This document shows, in pieces, positions 35,401 through 41,499 of a DNA stretch of 42,741 nucleotides. Below the pieces are notes generated by a model. The model was not told the DNA's origin and did not search any database. It saw only the letters and a list, made by a program, of their open reading frames with translations. Numbering within the stretch: the stretch's first letter is position 1; every line of letters starts with the position of its first letter. The DNA is from Candidatus Avoscillospira stercorigallinarum (GTDB taxonomy: Bacteria > Bacillota > Clostridia > Oscillospirales > Oscillospiraceae): assembly GCA_018713205.1 (NCBI GenBank), contig DVFN01000110.1, forward strand, positions 1-42,741, written 5' to 3'. The position numbers and the translations under genes were made by a program.

Positions 35401-36016
35401 GCAGGGGCTCCACCTGCAGCTCCAGCTCCGAGATCTTGTCGTTGATGCGGAGCAGATTGTCCTCGGTGGACGCCAGACGGCGCTCGGTCTCCTCCTTGCG
35501 GTGGCGGTATTTCGAGATGCCGGCGGCCTCCTCAAAGACCTCCCGGCGGTCGGTACTCTTGACGGCCAGAATCTCGTCAATGCGGCCCTGACCGATATTG
35601 GAATAGCCCTCCTTGCCCAGACCGGTATCCATAAACATCTCGTAGATATCCCGGAGCCGGGCGGACTGACGATTAATATAGTATTCACTCTCGCCGGAGC
35701 GGTAATAGCGCCGGGTCACCATGACCTCGGGCGTATCCACCGGCAGCGATCCATCGGAATTATCAAGCACCAGCGAGGCCTCGGCAAACCCGACCTGCCC
35801 GCGCTTCTCCGTGCCTCCGAAGATCACGTCCTCCATCTTGGCGCCCCGCAGGGCTTTGGAGCTCATCTCGCCCATCACCCAGCTGATGGCGTCGGAAATA
35901 TTCGATTTTCCGCTGCCGTTGGGGCCGACAATGGCTGTGATATCACTGTCAAATCGGAGGACGGTCTTGTCCGCGAAAGACTTGAAGCCCTGGATTTCGA
36001 GAGATTTCAGATACAC
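32444..36016 (-). CDS. smc: Chromosome partition protein SMC
   Basis: A 1190-residue condensin ATPase. The N-terminal Walker A GPNGSGKSNISDAI is followed by a long coiled coil, a hinge near the middle (GPVSSLLRTQDAYTVAIETA onwards, glycine-rich turns), a second coiled coil, and the C-terminal signature LLSGGEKAFVAIAL with Walker B PFCLLDEIDAALDD. The start codon is GTG, with GGAG about 10 bases upstream; a weak promoter is just before it. ScpA/ScpB are not in the window. Confidence 0.97.
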   Translation of the reverse strand: MYLKSLEIQGFKSFADKTVLRFDSDITAIVGPNGSGKSNISDAISWVMGEMSSKALRGAKMEDVIFGGTEKRGQVGFAEASLVLDNSDGSLPVDTPEVMVTRRYYRSGESEYYINRQSARLRDIYEMFMDTGLGKEGYSNIGQGRIDEILAVKSTDRREVFEEAAGISKYRHRKEETERRLASTEDNLLRINDKISELELQVEPLRAQAEKAKKYLAFRAELKGLEIAVWLKNLERLAAAAQKAEADYTAAARELEQRHAELNALYHRSDRLALELNQKNLLLEQQREEITRQEDALHQQEREIAVSRGSLDNTRRNIQRVRQELEDQDSRSGGIVGQIAEQEARIAQLGEALTGLRQQLEAAQQSAAALVSSAGEAERKTLGLRAQQGLFQQEAAQKRAEIASLTASLDQVAQHRETIETDLNAALSRRETLSEQAKAYEDKLRRAREEVDRCQNADAGYALRMKSRVERRDSLQKSLDTLRIELQTNRSRAKMLQELQRDYEGFSKAVRLVMQEARSGRLGRIYGPVSSLLRTQDAYTVAIETALGGAMQNIVVDSEADGKAAIRFLKRCDGGRATFLPKSTIQGKTLQERGLDQCAGFVGVAADLVEADGAFQGIVRNLLGRIVLVENLDDAVAMARQFQNRFKIVTLDGQVMNPGGSMTGGSASKSAGILSRANELQRLQTQAQKMEADCKAQEAQLAEAARTVAQAEFERSALQGKLREAEDGVLRAEGETRQAQALLNALTETIAGYRRELDSLSSRTGGDEGRLRQLESDAAQAEAEVARLERELSQLAEAQSDLSRRAAEQSEAITALRMDTAAKEAEETTARENVQRLRALSEAMEGDRSQKEQLIETYEAEAVRLEQEIETAETAAQALRTAVESARSSLQAAIQARAETEALRNKTDKDAQEKNKQIVDMERETARLEQKKAAAAMEEQQILDKLWESYELTPSTAAPEQAEIESVAAASKQITDLKRRISALGAPNLGAIEEFERVNDRYSYLTGQRDDVLHAKKELENIIKTITQEMTEIFVREFGRINEYFGETFQEMFGGGKGQLILEDPAEPLSCGIEIRVQPPGKQVKTITLLSGGEKAFVAIALYFAILKVRPTPFCLLDEIDAALDDRNVERFASYLHNFSKKTQFLIITHRRGTMEAADVLYGVTMQEQGVSKILHLDLNQMQAELGITD

Positions 36017-36044
36017 GCTTACACTTCTCCACTTTTCTAGTATC

Positions 36045-36072
36045 GCTATATTTTAGCAATTCTCCCGGTCAA
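36045..36072 (-). promoter_or_regulatory. Possible promoter of the smc-leuS block
   Basis: On the minus strand TTGACC (36067-36072) and TATAGC (36045-36050) are 16 bases apart, 29 bases before the smc start. The match is imperfect, but it is the only candidate in the short divergent spacer. Confidence 0.5.
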
Positions 36073-36107
36073 TTGCAATAGAGGGGCGAAAAAAAGCCTG
36101 GTCCCTA

Positions 36108-36136
36108 TTGTTATTTCCCCATTCCTATTGTATAAT
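36108..36136 (+). promoter_or_regulatory. Sigma-A promoter of the MATE gene
   Basis: TTGTTA (36108-36113), 17-base spacer, TATAAT (36131-36136); the ribosome binding site TAGGAGG (36171-36177) and ATG 36185 follow. Confidence 0.75.
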
Positions 36137-36184
36137 CCCCAGGATAAACCAGCCGCGCAGTCGGCACCCTTAGGAGGCAATGGT

Positions 36185-37537
36185 ATGGCGTCCCTCTCCC
36201 GCCAGGACATGACACACGGACCCCTGGCAAAGCAAATACTCCTGTTCAGTCTTCCCCTGATCTGTTCCAATCTGCTGCAGGTTCTCTTCAACCTGGCAGA
36301 TCTGGCCGTGGTCGGTCAGTTCGTCGGCTCCCAGGCTCTGGGCTCCGTGGGCTCCACTACGACGCTGGTCACCATGTTCACCGGCTTTCTCATCGGCCTG
36401 GGCGGCGGAATCAATGTGCTGGCCGCCCGCTTCTACGGCGCGCGGGACACCAAGCGCTTCGGGCAGCTGCTCCACACGGCGGCTCTGCTGAGCCTGGGGC
36501 TGGGTATCCTGCTCTCCATCCTGGGCGTGACGCTGACCCGGCCCATTCTCCAGCTGCTCCGCACCAAGGAAGATCTGATCGACGGCGCAGTGCTGTATCT
36601 GCGAATCTACCTGCTGGGCATGCCGGGTCTGGCCGTCTACAACTACGGCAGCGCCATTTTGAGCGCATTGGGCGACACCCGGCGGCCGCTGCGTTTCCTG
36701 ACCCTGGCCGGAATCCTCAATGTCATTCTCAACCTCTTTTTCGTCCTGGTGGTCAAGATGGCCGTGGCCGGCGTGGCGCTGGCCAGCATCCTCTCCCAAT
36801 ATCTCTCGGCGGTGCTGATTGTGCTGGCCCTGATCCACAATGACGCGCCCTTTGCCCTGTGCCGGTCGCAGCTCCGGCTCCACCGGGACAGCGCCCTGGA
36901 AATCATTCGCCTGGGCATCCCCGCCGGACTTCAAAACTGCATCTTTGCCTTGGCGAATCTCTTTATTCAGGTCGGCGTCAACTCCTTCAGCTCCACCATG
37001 GTGGCCGGCAACTCCGCCGCCGCCAATGCCGACTCCCTGATCTACGACGTCATGGCCGCCTTCTACACGGCCTGTGCCAGCTTTATGGGCCAGAACTACG
37101 GCGCTCGCAACCGGGAACGGGTCAAAAAGAGCTACTTTATCAGTCTGGCCTATTCCTTCGCCATCGGTCTGATTCTGGGCTTCCTGCTGGTCCTCTTCGG
37201 ACGGCAGTTCCTCCACCTCTTCTCCCCTGAGGCGGACGTCATCGAAGCCGGCATGTTCCGGCTGACCATCATGGGCTTCTCCTACGGCTTCTCGGCCTTT
37301 ATGGACTGTACCATCGCCGCCTCCCGGGCCCTGGGCAAGAGCCTCATTCCCACGGTGGTGGTGATTCTGGGCTCCTGCGTGCTGCGGATCATCTGGGTCT
37401 ACACCGTCTTTGCCTGGTTCGGCACCATCACCTCGCTGTACCTGGTCTACATCTGCTCCTGGACCATCACCGCTCTGGCGGAGATCGCCTACTTCCGCCA
37501 CGTCTACAAGCAGCAGGTCGGCAGCATGGCCGCCTAA
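36185..37537 (+). CDS. MATE-family multidrug/cation efflux transporter
   Basis: A 450-residue membrane protein with about 12 predicted helices in two homologous halves, the MATE arrangement (LADLAVVGQFVGSQALGSVG in helix 1-2; GNSAAANADSLIYDVMAAFYTACASFMGQNYGARN starting half two). MATE proteins export drugs or metabolites using sodium or proton gradients; the substrate is unknown. ATG 36185 has AGGAGG 7 bases upstream; the longer frame from 36128 overlaps the -10 box and is rejected. It is a monocistronic, plus-strand gene ended by a strong hairpin. Confidence 0.92.
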   Translation: MASLSRQDMTHGPLAKQILLFSLPLICSNLLQVLFNLADLAVVGQFVGSQALGSVGSTTTLVTMFTGFLIGLGGGINVLAARFYGARDTKRFGQLLHTAALLSLGLGILLSILGVTLTRPILQLLRTKEDLIDGAVLYLRIYLLGMPGLAVYNYGSAILSALGDTRRPLRFLTLAGILNVILNLFFVLVVKMAVAGVALASILSQYLSAVLIVLALIHNDAPFALCRSQLRLHRDSALEIIRLGIPAGLQNCIFALANLFIQVGVNSFSSTMVAGNSAAANADSLIYDVMAAFYTACASFMGQNYGARNRERVKKSYFISLAYSFAIGLILGFLLVLFGRQFLHLFSPEADVIEAGMFRLTIMGFSYGFSAFMDCTIAASRALGKSLIPTVVVILGSCVLRIIWVYTVFAWFGTITSLYLVYICSWTITALAEIAYFRHVYKQQVGSMAA

Positions 37538-37544
37538 GCTGCGT

Positions 37545-37579
37545 AAAAAACCGAGACACGCAATGTGTCCCGGTTTTTT
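37545..37579 (+). terminator. Rho-independent terminator after the MATE gene
   Basis: The stem CCGAGACAC/GTGTCCCGG (37551-37559 / 37565-37573, one mismatch) is followed by six T (37574-37579) and preceded by six A, so it could work in both directions. Confidence 0.88.
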
Positions 37580-37640
37580 GTAAAACTCCCATTGAGAGAA
37601 AGAATATCCAGCACGGTTTGTAGGGGCCGAAAGCGGGTCC

Positions 37641-37665
37641 GTAGGGGCGGCTATTAGCCGCCCGC
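37641..37665. repeat. REP-like palindrome (GGCGGCT/AGCCGCC arms)
   Basis: GTAGGGGCGGCT...AGCCGCCC: same GTAGGGG end as its relatives but with its own matched stem. Confidence 0.7.
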
Positions 37666-37722
37666 ACTGCCGCGTCGCATGCACCTTCGCCGGACGCGGC
37701 CAGCCCCGATGCCCGAGAGGGC

Positions 37723-37854
37723 AGGCTCCCTTGTGCAAAGGGAGCTGTCACGCACAGCGTGACTGAGGGATTGTTAGCCCCCGGTCACTGCCGGTTCTGA
37801 TCCCCTCCGTCACGGCTTCGCCGTGCCACCTCCCCTTGGTCACCAAGGGGAGGC
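37723..37854. repeat. MITE-like unit related to repeats at 220 and 412
   Basis: The left part (37723-37775) carries GGCTCCCTT...AAGGGAGC and CACGCACAGCGTG stems; the right part (37801-37854) carries CACGGC/GCCGTG and CCCCTTGGTCACCAAGGGG. The right part is the reverse complement of the outer end of the 412-542 element. Confidence 0.65.
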
Positions 37855-37900
37855 TTGGGGCCTTAGCGGTCGGTGAAGTGCTTTGCACCCGGCGGCTAGC

Positions 37901-37927
37901 GGGCCGATGTGGGCATCGGCCCCTACG
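37901..37927. repeat. REP-like palindrome (copy of 594-620)
   Basis: Identical over 27 bases to 594-620: GGGCCGAT and ATCGGCCC arms, CCTACG end. Confidence 0.75.
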
Positions 37928-38007
37928 AGAAGACCGGGGGCGGGTCCGTAGAAGCGGCGCGTCCGCTTGCCACCCGGGTGCGTGGTACTCGGATGACCGC
38001 TGTGGGT

Positions 38008-38033
38008 GTAGGGCGGCATGCCCTCATGCCGCC
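38008..38033. repeat. REP-like palindrome (GGCGGCATG/CATGCCGCC arms)
   Basis: GTAGGGCGGCATG...CATGCCGCC with a short CCCT centre. Confidence 0.7.
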
Positions 38034-38073
38034 ATGACCAGGTTCCGATGATCGCAGGCCGGTGGTCCCGGCT

Positions 38074-38112
38074 GCCTGGTTTGGCGGGGTGTGGGCACCC
38101 CGCCCTACGGAC
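38074..38112. repeat. REP-like palindrome (copy of 7232-7270)
   Basis: 39 bases matching 7232-7270 with one substitution; the core GCGGGGTGTGGGCACCCCGC is palindromic and ends CCTACGGAC. Confidence 0.75.
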
Positions 38113-38128
38113 CCGCTCTCGGTTTTCT

Positions 38129-38154
38129 CGTAGGGGCGGATTGTATATCCGCCC
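38129..38154. repeat. REP-like palindrome (CGGAT/ATCCG arms)
   Basis: CGTAGGGGCGGAT, TGTAT centre, ATCCGCCC. Differs from the MITE end palindrome by a paired C-to-G / G-to-C swap in the stem. Confidence 0.75.
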
Positions 38155-38213
38155 GGACCGGGCGCCGATTCCCGCCGGGGTTCGATGGTTCCGTTGCGGC
38201 CTTTTCAACGCGC

Positions 38214-38246
38214 AGAAGCCGGGACACATTGCGTGTCCCGGCTTCT
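38214..38246 (-). terminator. Strong hairpin at the end of htpG
   Basis: AGAAGCCGGGACAC (38214 onward) pairs with GTGTCCCGGCTTCT around an ATTGC centre: 14 perfect pairs just past the htpG stop. On the minus strand the following bases are GCGCGTTG, so a U-tract is missing and it may act by pausing or as a 3' stabiliser. Its core is the same as in the MATE terminator. Confidence 0.6.
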
Positions 38247-38256
38247 GATGGGGCTA

Positions 38257-40164
38257 TTACTGCATCAAGCTGCACACCAGATCGGTGTACTCGGTGGGAT
38301 TCTCCAGCGGCAGATCGGCCATCAGCAGCGCCTGGCTGTAGAGCAGCCGGGCGTATTTTTTGGCCTTCTCCGGGTCGGACTCCATGGCCGACCGCAGAGC
38401 GGCGAAAACCGGGTGTCCGGCGTTGATCTCCAGAATCCGGCCCGCCTCGTAGGCAAAGTCGGGGTTGACCCGCTTCATATACTTCTCCATCTCGAAGCTC
38501 ATGCCCGCGTCGGGGGCCAGGCAAACGGGATGGGACTTGAGGGCCTTGCTCAGGCGGACCTCCTTGACCTTCTCGCCCAGGGTCTCCTTGAGGAAGTCCA
38601 GCACATCCTTGGCCTCCGTCTCGGTCTCCTCAGCGGCCTTCTTCTCCTCCTCAGTCTGGAGGCCCAGGTCGTCAGCGGCCACATTGCGGAACTCCTTCTC
38701 CCCGACCTTCATCAGCGTCTGGGCCACGAACTCGTCCACCTCGTCGGTGAAGAACAGGATATCATAGCCCTTTTCCTGGACGGGCTCGGCCTGGGGCAGC
38801 TGCTGGAGGCGGCTGCGGCTCTCGCCGGCGGCGAAGTAGATGAACTTCTGGTCCTCGGGCATGGCGTCCACATACTCCTGGAGCGTGACCAGCTTGTTCT
38901 CCTTGCTGGACCAGAACAGCAGCAGCTCCTGCAGCAGGTCCTTGTGGGTGCCGTAGTCGGCCACCACGCCGTATTTCAGCTGACGGCCAAAGGCGGCGAA
39001 GAACTTCTCGTATTTCTCCCGGTCGTCCTTCTCCATCCGAACCAGCTCTGCCTTGATCTTCTTCTCCAGATTGTTGGCGATGATCTTCAGCTGCCGGTCG
39101 TGCTGGAGCATTTCACGGGAGATATTCAGGCTCAGATCCTGGGAGTCCACCACGCCGCGGACAAAGCGGAAGTGCTCCGGCAGCAGGTCGGCGCAGTTCT
39201 CCATAATCAGCACGCCGGAGGAATAGAGCTGCAGGCCCTTCTTATAGTCCTTGGTGTAGTAGTCATAGGGAGCCCGGGCCGGGATAAACAGCATGGCCTG
39301 GTAGGTCACCGCGCCCTCCACCGAGAAGTGGATGGTGCTTAGCGGAGCCTCGAAGTCGAAGAACTTGTCCCGATAGAACTGGGCGTATTCGTCCTCGGTG
39401 ATGTCCTTCTTCTTCCGCTGCCACAGGGGCACCATGGAGTTGAAGGTCTCGGTCTCGACGACGGTCTCATACTCGGGCTTGGCGTCCTCTTTCTTCTCCT
39501 CGCCCTCGGGCTGTTCCTTGAGCTTCTGGGTCTCCACGTCCATCTTGATGGGATAGCGGATGTAATCGGAGTATTTCTTCACCAGGCTCCGCAGCTCGTA
39601 GCTCTTGAGGAACCGGGAGTAGTTCTCGTCCTCGGTGTCGGCCTTGAGCTTGAGAATCACATCGGTACCCGCGCCGTCCCGCTCGCAGGGGGTGATGGTA
39701 TAGCCGTCCGCCCCGGAGGACTGCCACATATAGGCCTGGTCGGAGCCGAACTTCTTGGAAATCACGGTCACCGCCTCGGAGACCATGAAGGCGGAGTAGA
39801 AGCCCACGCCGAATTGGCCGATGATATCCACATCGGCGTCGGCGGCCAGATCCTTCTTAAACTGCAGGGAGCCGCTCTTGGCGATGGTGCCCAGGTTCTC
39901 TTCCATCTCCTCCTGGGTCATGCCGATGCCGTTGTCCGAAATGGTCAGCAGCCGGTATTTCTCGTCGGCCTTGAGGGTGATGGCGAAGTCCGACCGGTTC
40001 AGACCCACGCTCTGGTCCGTCAGCGCCTGATAGGCCAGCTTGTCGATGGCGTCCGAAGCGTTGGAGATAATCTCCCGGAGGAAAATCTCCTGATTTGTAT
40101 AGATAGAGTTAATCATCAAATCCAACAGCCGCTTGGATTCAGCTTGGAACTCTTTCTTTTCCAT
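38257..40164 (-). CDS. htpG: Molecular chaperone HtpG (bacterial Hsp90)
   Basis: A 635-residue ATP-dependent chaperone. The N-terminal GHKL ATPase domain shows FLREIISNASDAIDKL, DNGIGM and GQFGVGFYSAFMV; middle and C-terminal dimerisation domains follow, with an acidic/Lys-rich linker (EQPEGEEKKEDAK) between N and middle domains. AAAGGA precedes the ATG. A perfect CIRCE element lies between promoter and start, so expression should be repressed by HrcA and induced by heat. HrcA itself is not in the window. Confidence 0.97.
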   Translation of the reverse strand: MEKKEFQAESKRLLDLMINSIYTNQEIFLREIISNASDAIDKLAYQALTDQSVGLNRSDFAITLKADEKYRLLTISDNGIGMTQEEMEENLGTIAKSGSLQFKKDLAADADVDIIGQFGVGFYSAFMVSEAVTVISKKFGSDQAYMWQSSGADGYTITPCERDGAGTDVILKLKADTEDENYSRFLKSYELRSLVKKYSDYIRYPIKMDVETQKLKEQPEGEEKKEDAKPEYETVVETETFNSMVPLWQRKKKDITEDEYAQFYRDKFFDFEAPLSTIHFSVEGAVTYQAMLFIPARAPYDYYTKDYKKGLQLYSSGVLIMENCADLLPEHFRFVRGVVDSQDLSLNISREMLQHDRQLKIIANNLEKKIKAELVRMEKDDREKYEKFFAAFGRQLKYGVVADYGTHKDLLQELLLFWSSKENKLVTLQEYVDAMPEDQKFIYFAAGESRSRLQQLPQAEPVQEKGYDILFFTDEVDEFVAQTLMKVGEKEFRNVAADDLGLQTEEEKKAAEETETEAKDVLDFLKETLGEKVKEVRLSKALKSHPVCLAPDAGMSFEMEKYMKRVNPDFAYEAGRILEINAGHPVFAALRSAMESDPEKAKKYARLLYSQALLMADLPLENPTEYTDLVCSLMQ

Positions 40165-40188
40165 GGTACATGTCCTTTCCGCAAAGCA

Positions 40189-40215
40189 TTAGCACTCTTT
40201 ATCTATGAGTGCTAA
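40189..40215. promoter_or_regulatory. CIRCE operator (HrcA site) of htpG
   Basis: TTAGCACTC (40189-40197), nine bases, GAGTGCTAA (40207-40215): a perfect match to the CIRCE consensus. It lies about 25 bases upstream of the htpG start codon and just downstream of the -10 box, where bound HrcA would block transcription. Confidence 0.97.
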
Positions 40216-40219
40216 CATC

Positions 40220-40247
40220 ATTATAGCGCACCGGACAAAATTTGCAA
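40220..40247 (-). promoter_or_regulatory. Sigma-A promoter of htpG
   Basis: On the minus strand TTGCAA (40242-40247), a 16-base spacer and TATAAT (40220-40225), followed directly by the CIRCE operator. Confidence 0.8.
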
Positions 40248-40265
40248 GGGGTTCACAGAAAATTT

Positions 40266-40958
40266 TCAATTCTCCGCGGAATCCATCTCTGTTTCAGGAA
40301 TTGGCTCCGCCGGTACGGGTTTACTGCGGACGATGCACTCGCAGCGGTGGATCGGCGTGCCGAGGGCGTAGAACTTTTCCTCATAGCCGGTCATAATCCC
40401 CACGGGGCCGTGCTCGTGGAGGTTCCAGGTCTCGTTGCGGATCTCCAGGTCACTGGCGGCGAATTCCTCCAGGGAGAAGGCAAAGAGCTTTTCGTTATCG
40501 GTCTTGAAGTGGATCTCACCGCCCAGCTTCAAGGCCCGGCGGTACTTGTCCAGGAAGGTCCGGTAAGTCAGGCGGCGCTTGGCGTTCTTGCTCCGGGGCC
40601 ACGGGTCGCAGAAGTTGATATATAGGAGGTCGATTTCGTCGTCGGCGAAGCAGTCGTTGATGGCGGCGGCGTCCATGTCGATGAAATAGACGTTTTTTAG
40701 GCCCATGGCCTTGGCCTTCTCCATGGCCACCACCATGGCCTCCTTGACCCGCTCCACGGCGATCAGCAGAATATCCGGCTCGGCGGCGGCGGTTTCCACG
40801 GTGAACTTGCCCTTGCCGCAGCCCACCTCCACCCGCAGCGCCTTCGCCTGAGGCATCAGTTCCCGCCAAGCGCCGCGATGGGTCTCCGGGTCGCGAATCC
40901 AATACTCGGAGCAAGCCTCCATCCGGGGATCGAGATTTCTCTTTTTGCGCATTCTCAT
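40266..40958 (-). CDS. trmB: tRNA (guanine-N7)-methyltransferase TrmB
   Basis: A 230-residue SAM enzyme making m7G46 in tRNA. The SAM site VEVGCGKGKFT, the NFCDPWPRSKNAKRRL motif and a C-terminal TGYEEKF segment are present; the family usually has FPDPWPKxRHxKRR, so the substrate loop is slightly varied. ATG 40958 has AGGAG 7 bases upstream. The frame remains open upstream to 41231 across the tRNA genes, but that extension is tRNA-derived and not coding. Confidence 0.95.
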   Translation of the reverse strand: MRMRKKRNLDPRMEACSEYWIRDPETHRGAWRELMPQAKALRVEVGCGKGKFTVETAAAEPDILLIAVERVKEAMVVAMEKAKAMGLKNVYFIDMDAAAINDCFADDEIDLLYINFCDPWPRSKNAKRRLTYRTFLDKYRRALKLGGEIHFKTDNEKLFAFSLEEFAASDLEIRNETWNLHEHGPVGIMTGYEEKFYALGTPIHRCECIVRSKPVPAEPIPETEMDSAEN

Positions 40959-40992
40959 AGGGTTACTCCTCACCTTACAGTTTTTGCAACCA

Positions 40993-41021
40993 ATTATAGC
41001 AGAGGACGCCGCCCCGGTAAA
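40993..41021 (-). promoter_or_regulatory. Probable promoter of trmB
   Basis: On the minus strand TTTACC (41016-41021), 17-base spacer, TATAAT (40993-40998). It is divergent from the tRNA-Pro promoter, which starts 10 bases away. Confidence 0.65.
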
Positions 41022-41030
41022 GGATTTTTC

Positions 41031-41059
41031 TTGCATTTTACCCGGGTCTACGGTATAAT
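41031..41059 (+). promoter_or_regulatory. Promoter of the tRNA-Pro region
   Basis: TTGCAT (41031-41036), 17-base spacer, TATAAT (41054-41059). Transcription should begin near 41066, about 19 bases before the truncated tRNA copy, so the primary transcript would carry the half copy and then the complete tRNA. Confidence 0.8.
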
Positions 41060-41084
41060 GGTTTCGCTTCCAGCCGAAGCCTAT

Positions 41085-41123
41085 CCGGGTGTAGCGCAGC
41101 TGGTAGCGCGCCTGCTTTGGGAG
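41085..41123 (+). pseudogene. 5'-half copy of tRNA-Pro(UGG)
   Basis: CCGGGTGTAGCGCAG through CTTTGGGAG repeats the first 39 bases of the complete tRNA at 41155 with one change (C for T in the D-loop). After GGGAG the sequence diverges; the variable loop, T arm and 3' acceptor strand are absent, so it cannot fold as a tRNA. A 31-base spacer separates it from the intact gene. The two preceding bases (AT) also match, making a 41-bp direct repeat (41083-41123 / 41153-41193). Confidence 0.88.
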
Positions 41124-41154
41124 AATCCGCCCAGGCCACCCCACAACTTCATAT

Positions 41155-41230
41155 CCGGGTGTAGCGCAGTTGGTAGCGCGCCTGCTTTGGGAGCAGGATG
41201 CCGCAGGTTCGAATCCTGTCACTCGGACCA
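41155..41230 (+). tRNA. tRNA-Pro, anticodon UGG
   Basis: 76 bases including encoded CCA. The acceptor stem CCGGGTG/CACTCGG (one G-T), anticodon arm CCTGC-TTTGGGA-GCAGG with TGG anticodon, and T-loop TTCGAAT are all present. It is the likely integration site for the AT-rich DNA that follows. Confidence 0.97.
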
Positions 41231-41240
41231 CCTTTCTTAG

Positions 41241-41266
41241 AAAAACCGCCTATTTAGGCGGTTTTT
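41241..41266 (+). terminator. Rho-independent terminator after tRNA-Pro
   Basis: AAAAACCGCC (41241-41250), TATTTA loop, GGCGGTTTTT (41257-41266): a perfect 10-bp stem including its own A and T tracts, ending the tRNA transcript ten bases after CCA. Confidence 0.93.
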
Positions 41267-41444
41267 CTGCGTTTTTAGTTCTGTTTTTGCAGTTTGGATA
41301 ATCGCTGTTCAGCGGTGGTTTCAGGGGCAGAAAAGCGGCGTGAGCATGAGCGAGGATAGCCGCCGAAACCGCTAAATCCCTAACCCATCCCTAACGGGGA
41401 TATATGCAGGAATTACTCTGCAAATATAGGGTTAGATGTTTGAA
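41267..41444. other. Island edge: gene-free, repeat-containing spacer
   Basis: No gene is seen. Base composition falls from GC-rich to AT-rich across this stretch. It contains the direct repeat ATCCCTAAC (41376-41384 and 41387-41395, 11-bp period), an inverted partner GGGTTAG (41429-41435), a TGCAG/CTGCA stem (41405-41409 / 41418-41422), and GC-rich arms GCGGC...GCCGC around 41336-41365. Clustered short direct repeats next to a tRNA gene resemble recombinase arm-binding sites of integrative elements; that reading is inference. Confidence 0.55.
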
Positions 41445-41473
41445 TTGAAAAAATAATCGAAACAAAGTATAAT
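41445..41473 (+). promoter_or_regulatory. Retron promoter
   Basis: TTGAAA (41445-41450), 17-base spacer, TATAAT (41468-41473). The predicted start is near 41480, about 20 bases before the a1 arm of the retron RNA. Confidence 0.88.
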
Positions 41474-41478
41474 GTGTC

Positions 41479-41497
41479 TGCAGACTGAATGTCTGCA
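41479..41497 (+). promoter_or_regulatory. Inverted repeat at the retron transcription start
   Basis: TGCAGAC (41479-41485) and GTCTGCA (41491-41497) flank TGAAT. It overlaps the predicted transcription start and ends three bases before the a1 arm. It could be a repressor operator or a 5' hairpin on the RNA. Confidence 0.6.
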
Positions 41498-41499
41498 AT

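Larger units (their letters stand above)
37580..38213. other. Gene-free repeat field between MATE and htpG
   Basis: No credible gene is seen here. The stretch is a mosaic of REP-like palindromes (37641-37665, 37901-37927, 38008-38033, 38074-38112, 38129-38154), a 132-bp MITE-like unit (37723-37854) and a tract (38166-38192) shared with the 3' end of the ABC exporter gene. Open frames across it are repeat translations. Confidence 0.8.

Noticed and set aside
41085..41123. A second functional tRNA-Pro
   Set aside because: T arm, variable loop and the 3' acceptor strand are missing, so it cannot fold or be charged.
40959..41231. N-terminal extension of trmB through the tRNA-Pro region
   Set aside because: It would translate tRNA sequence on the antisense strand; the family start with a ribosome binding site is at 40958.
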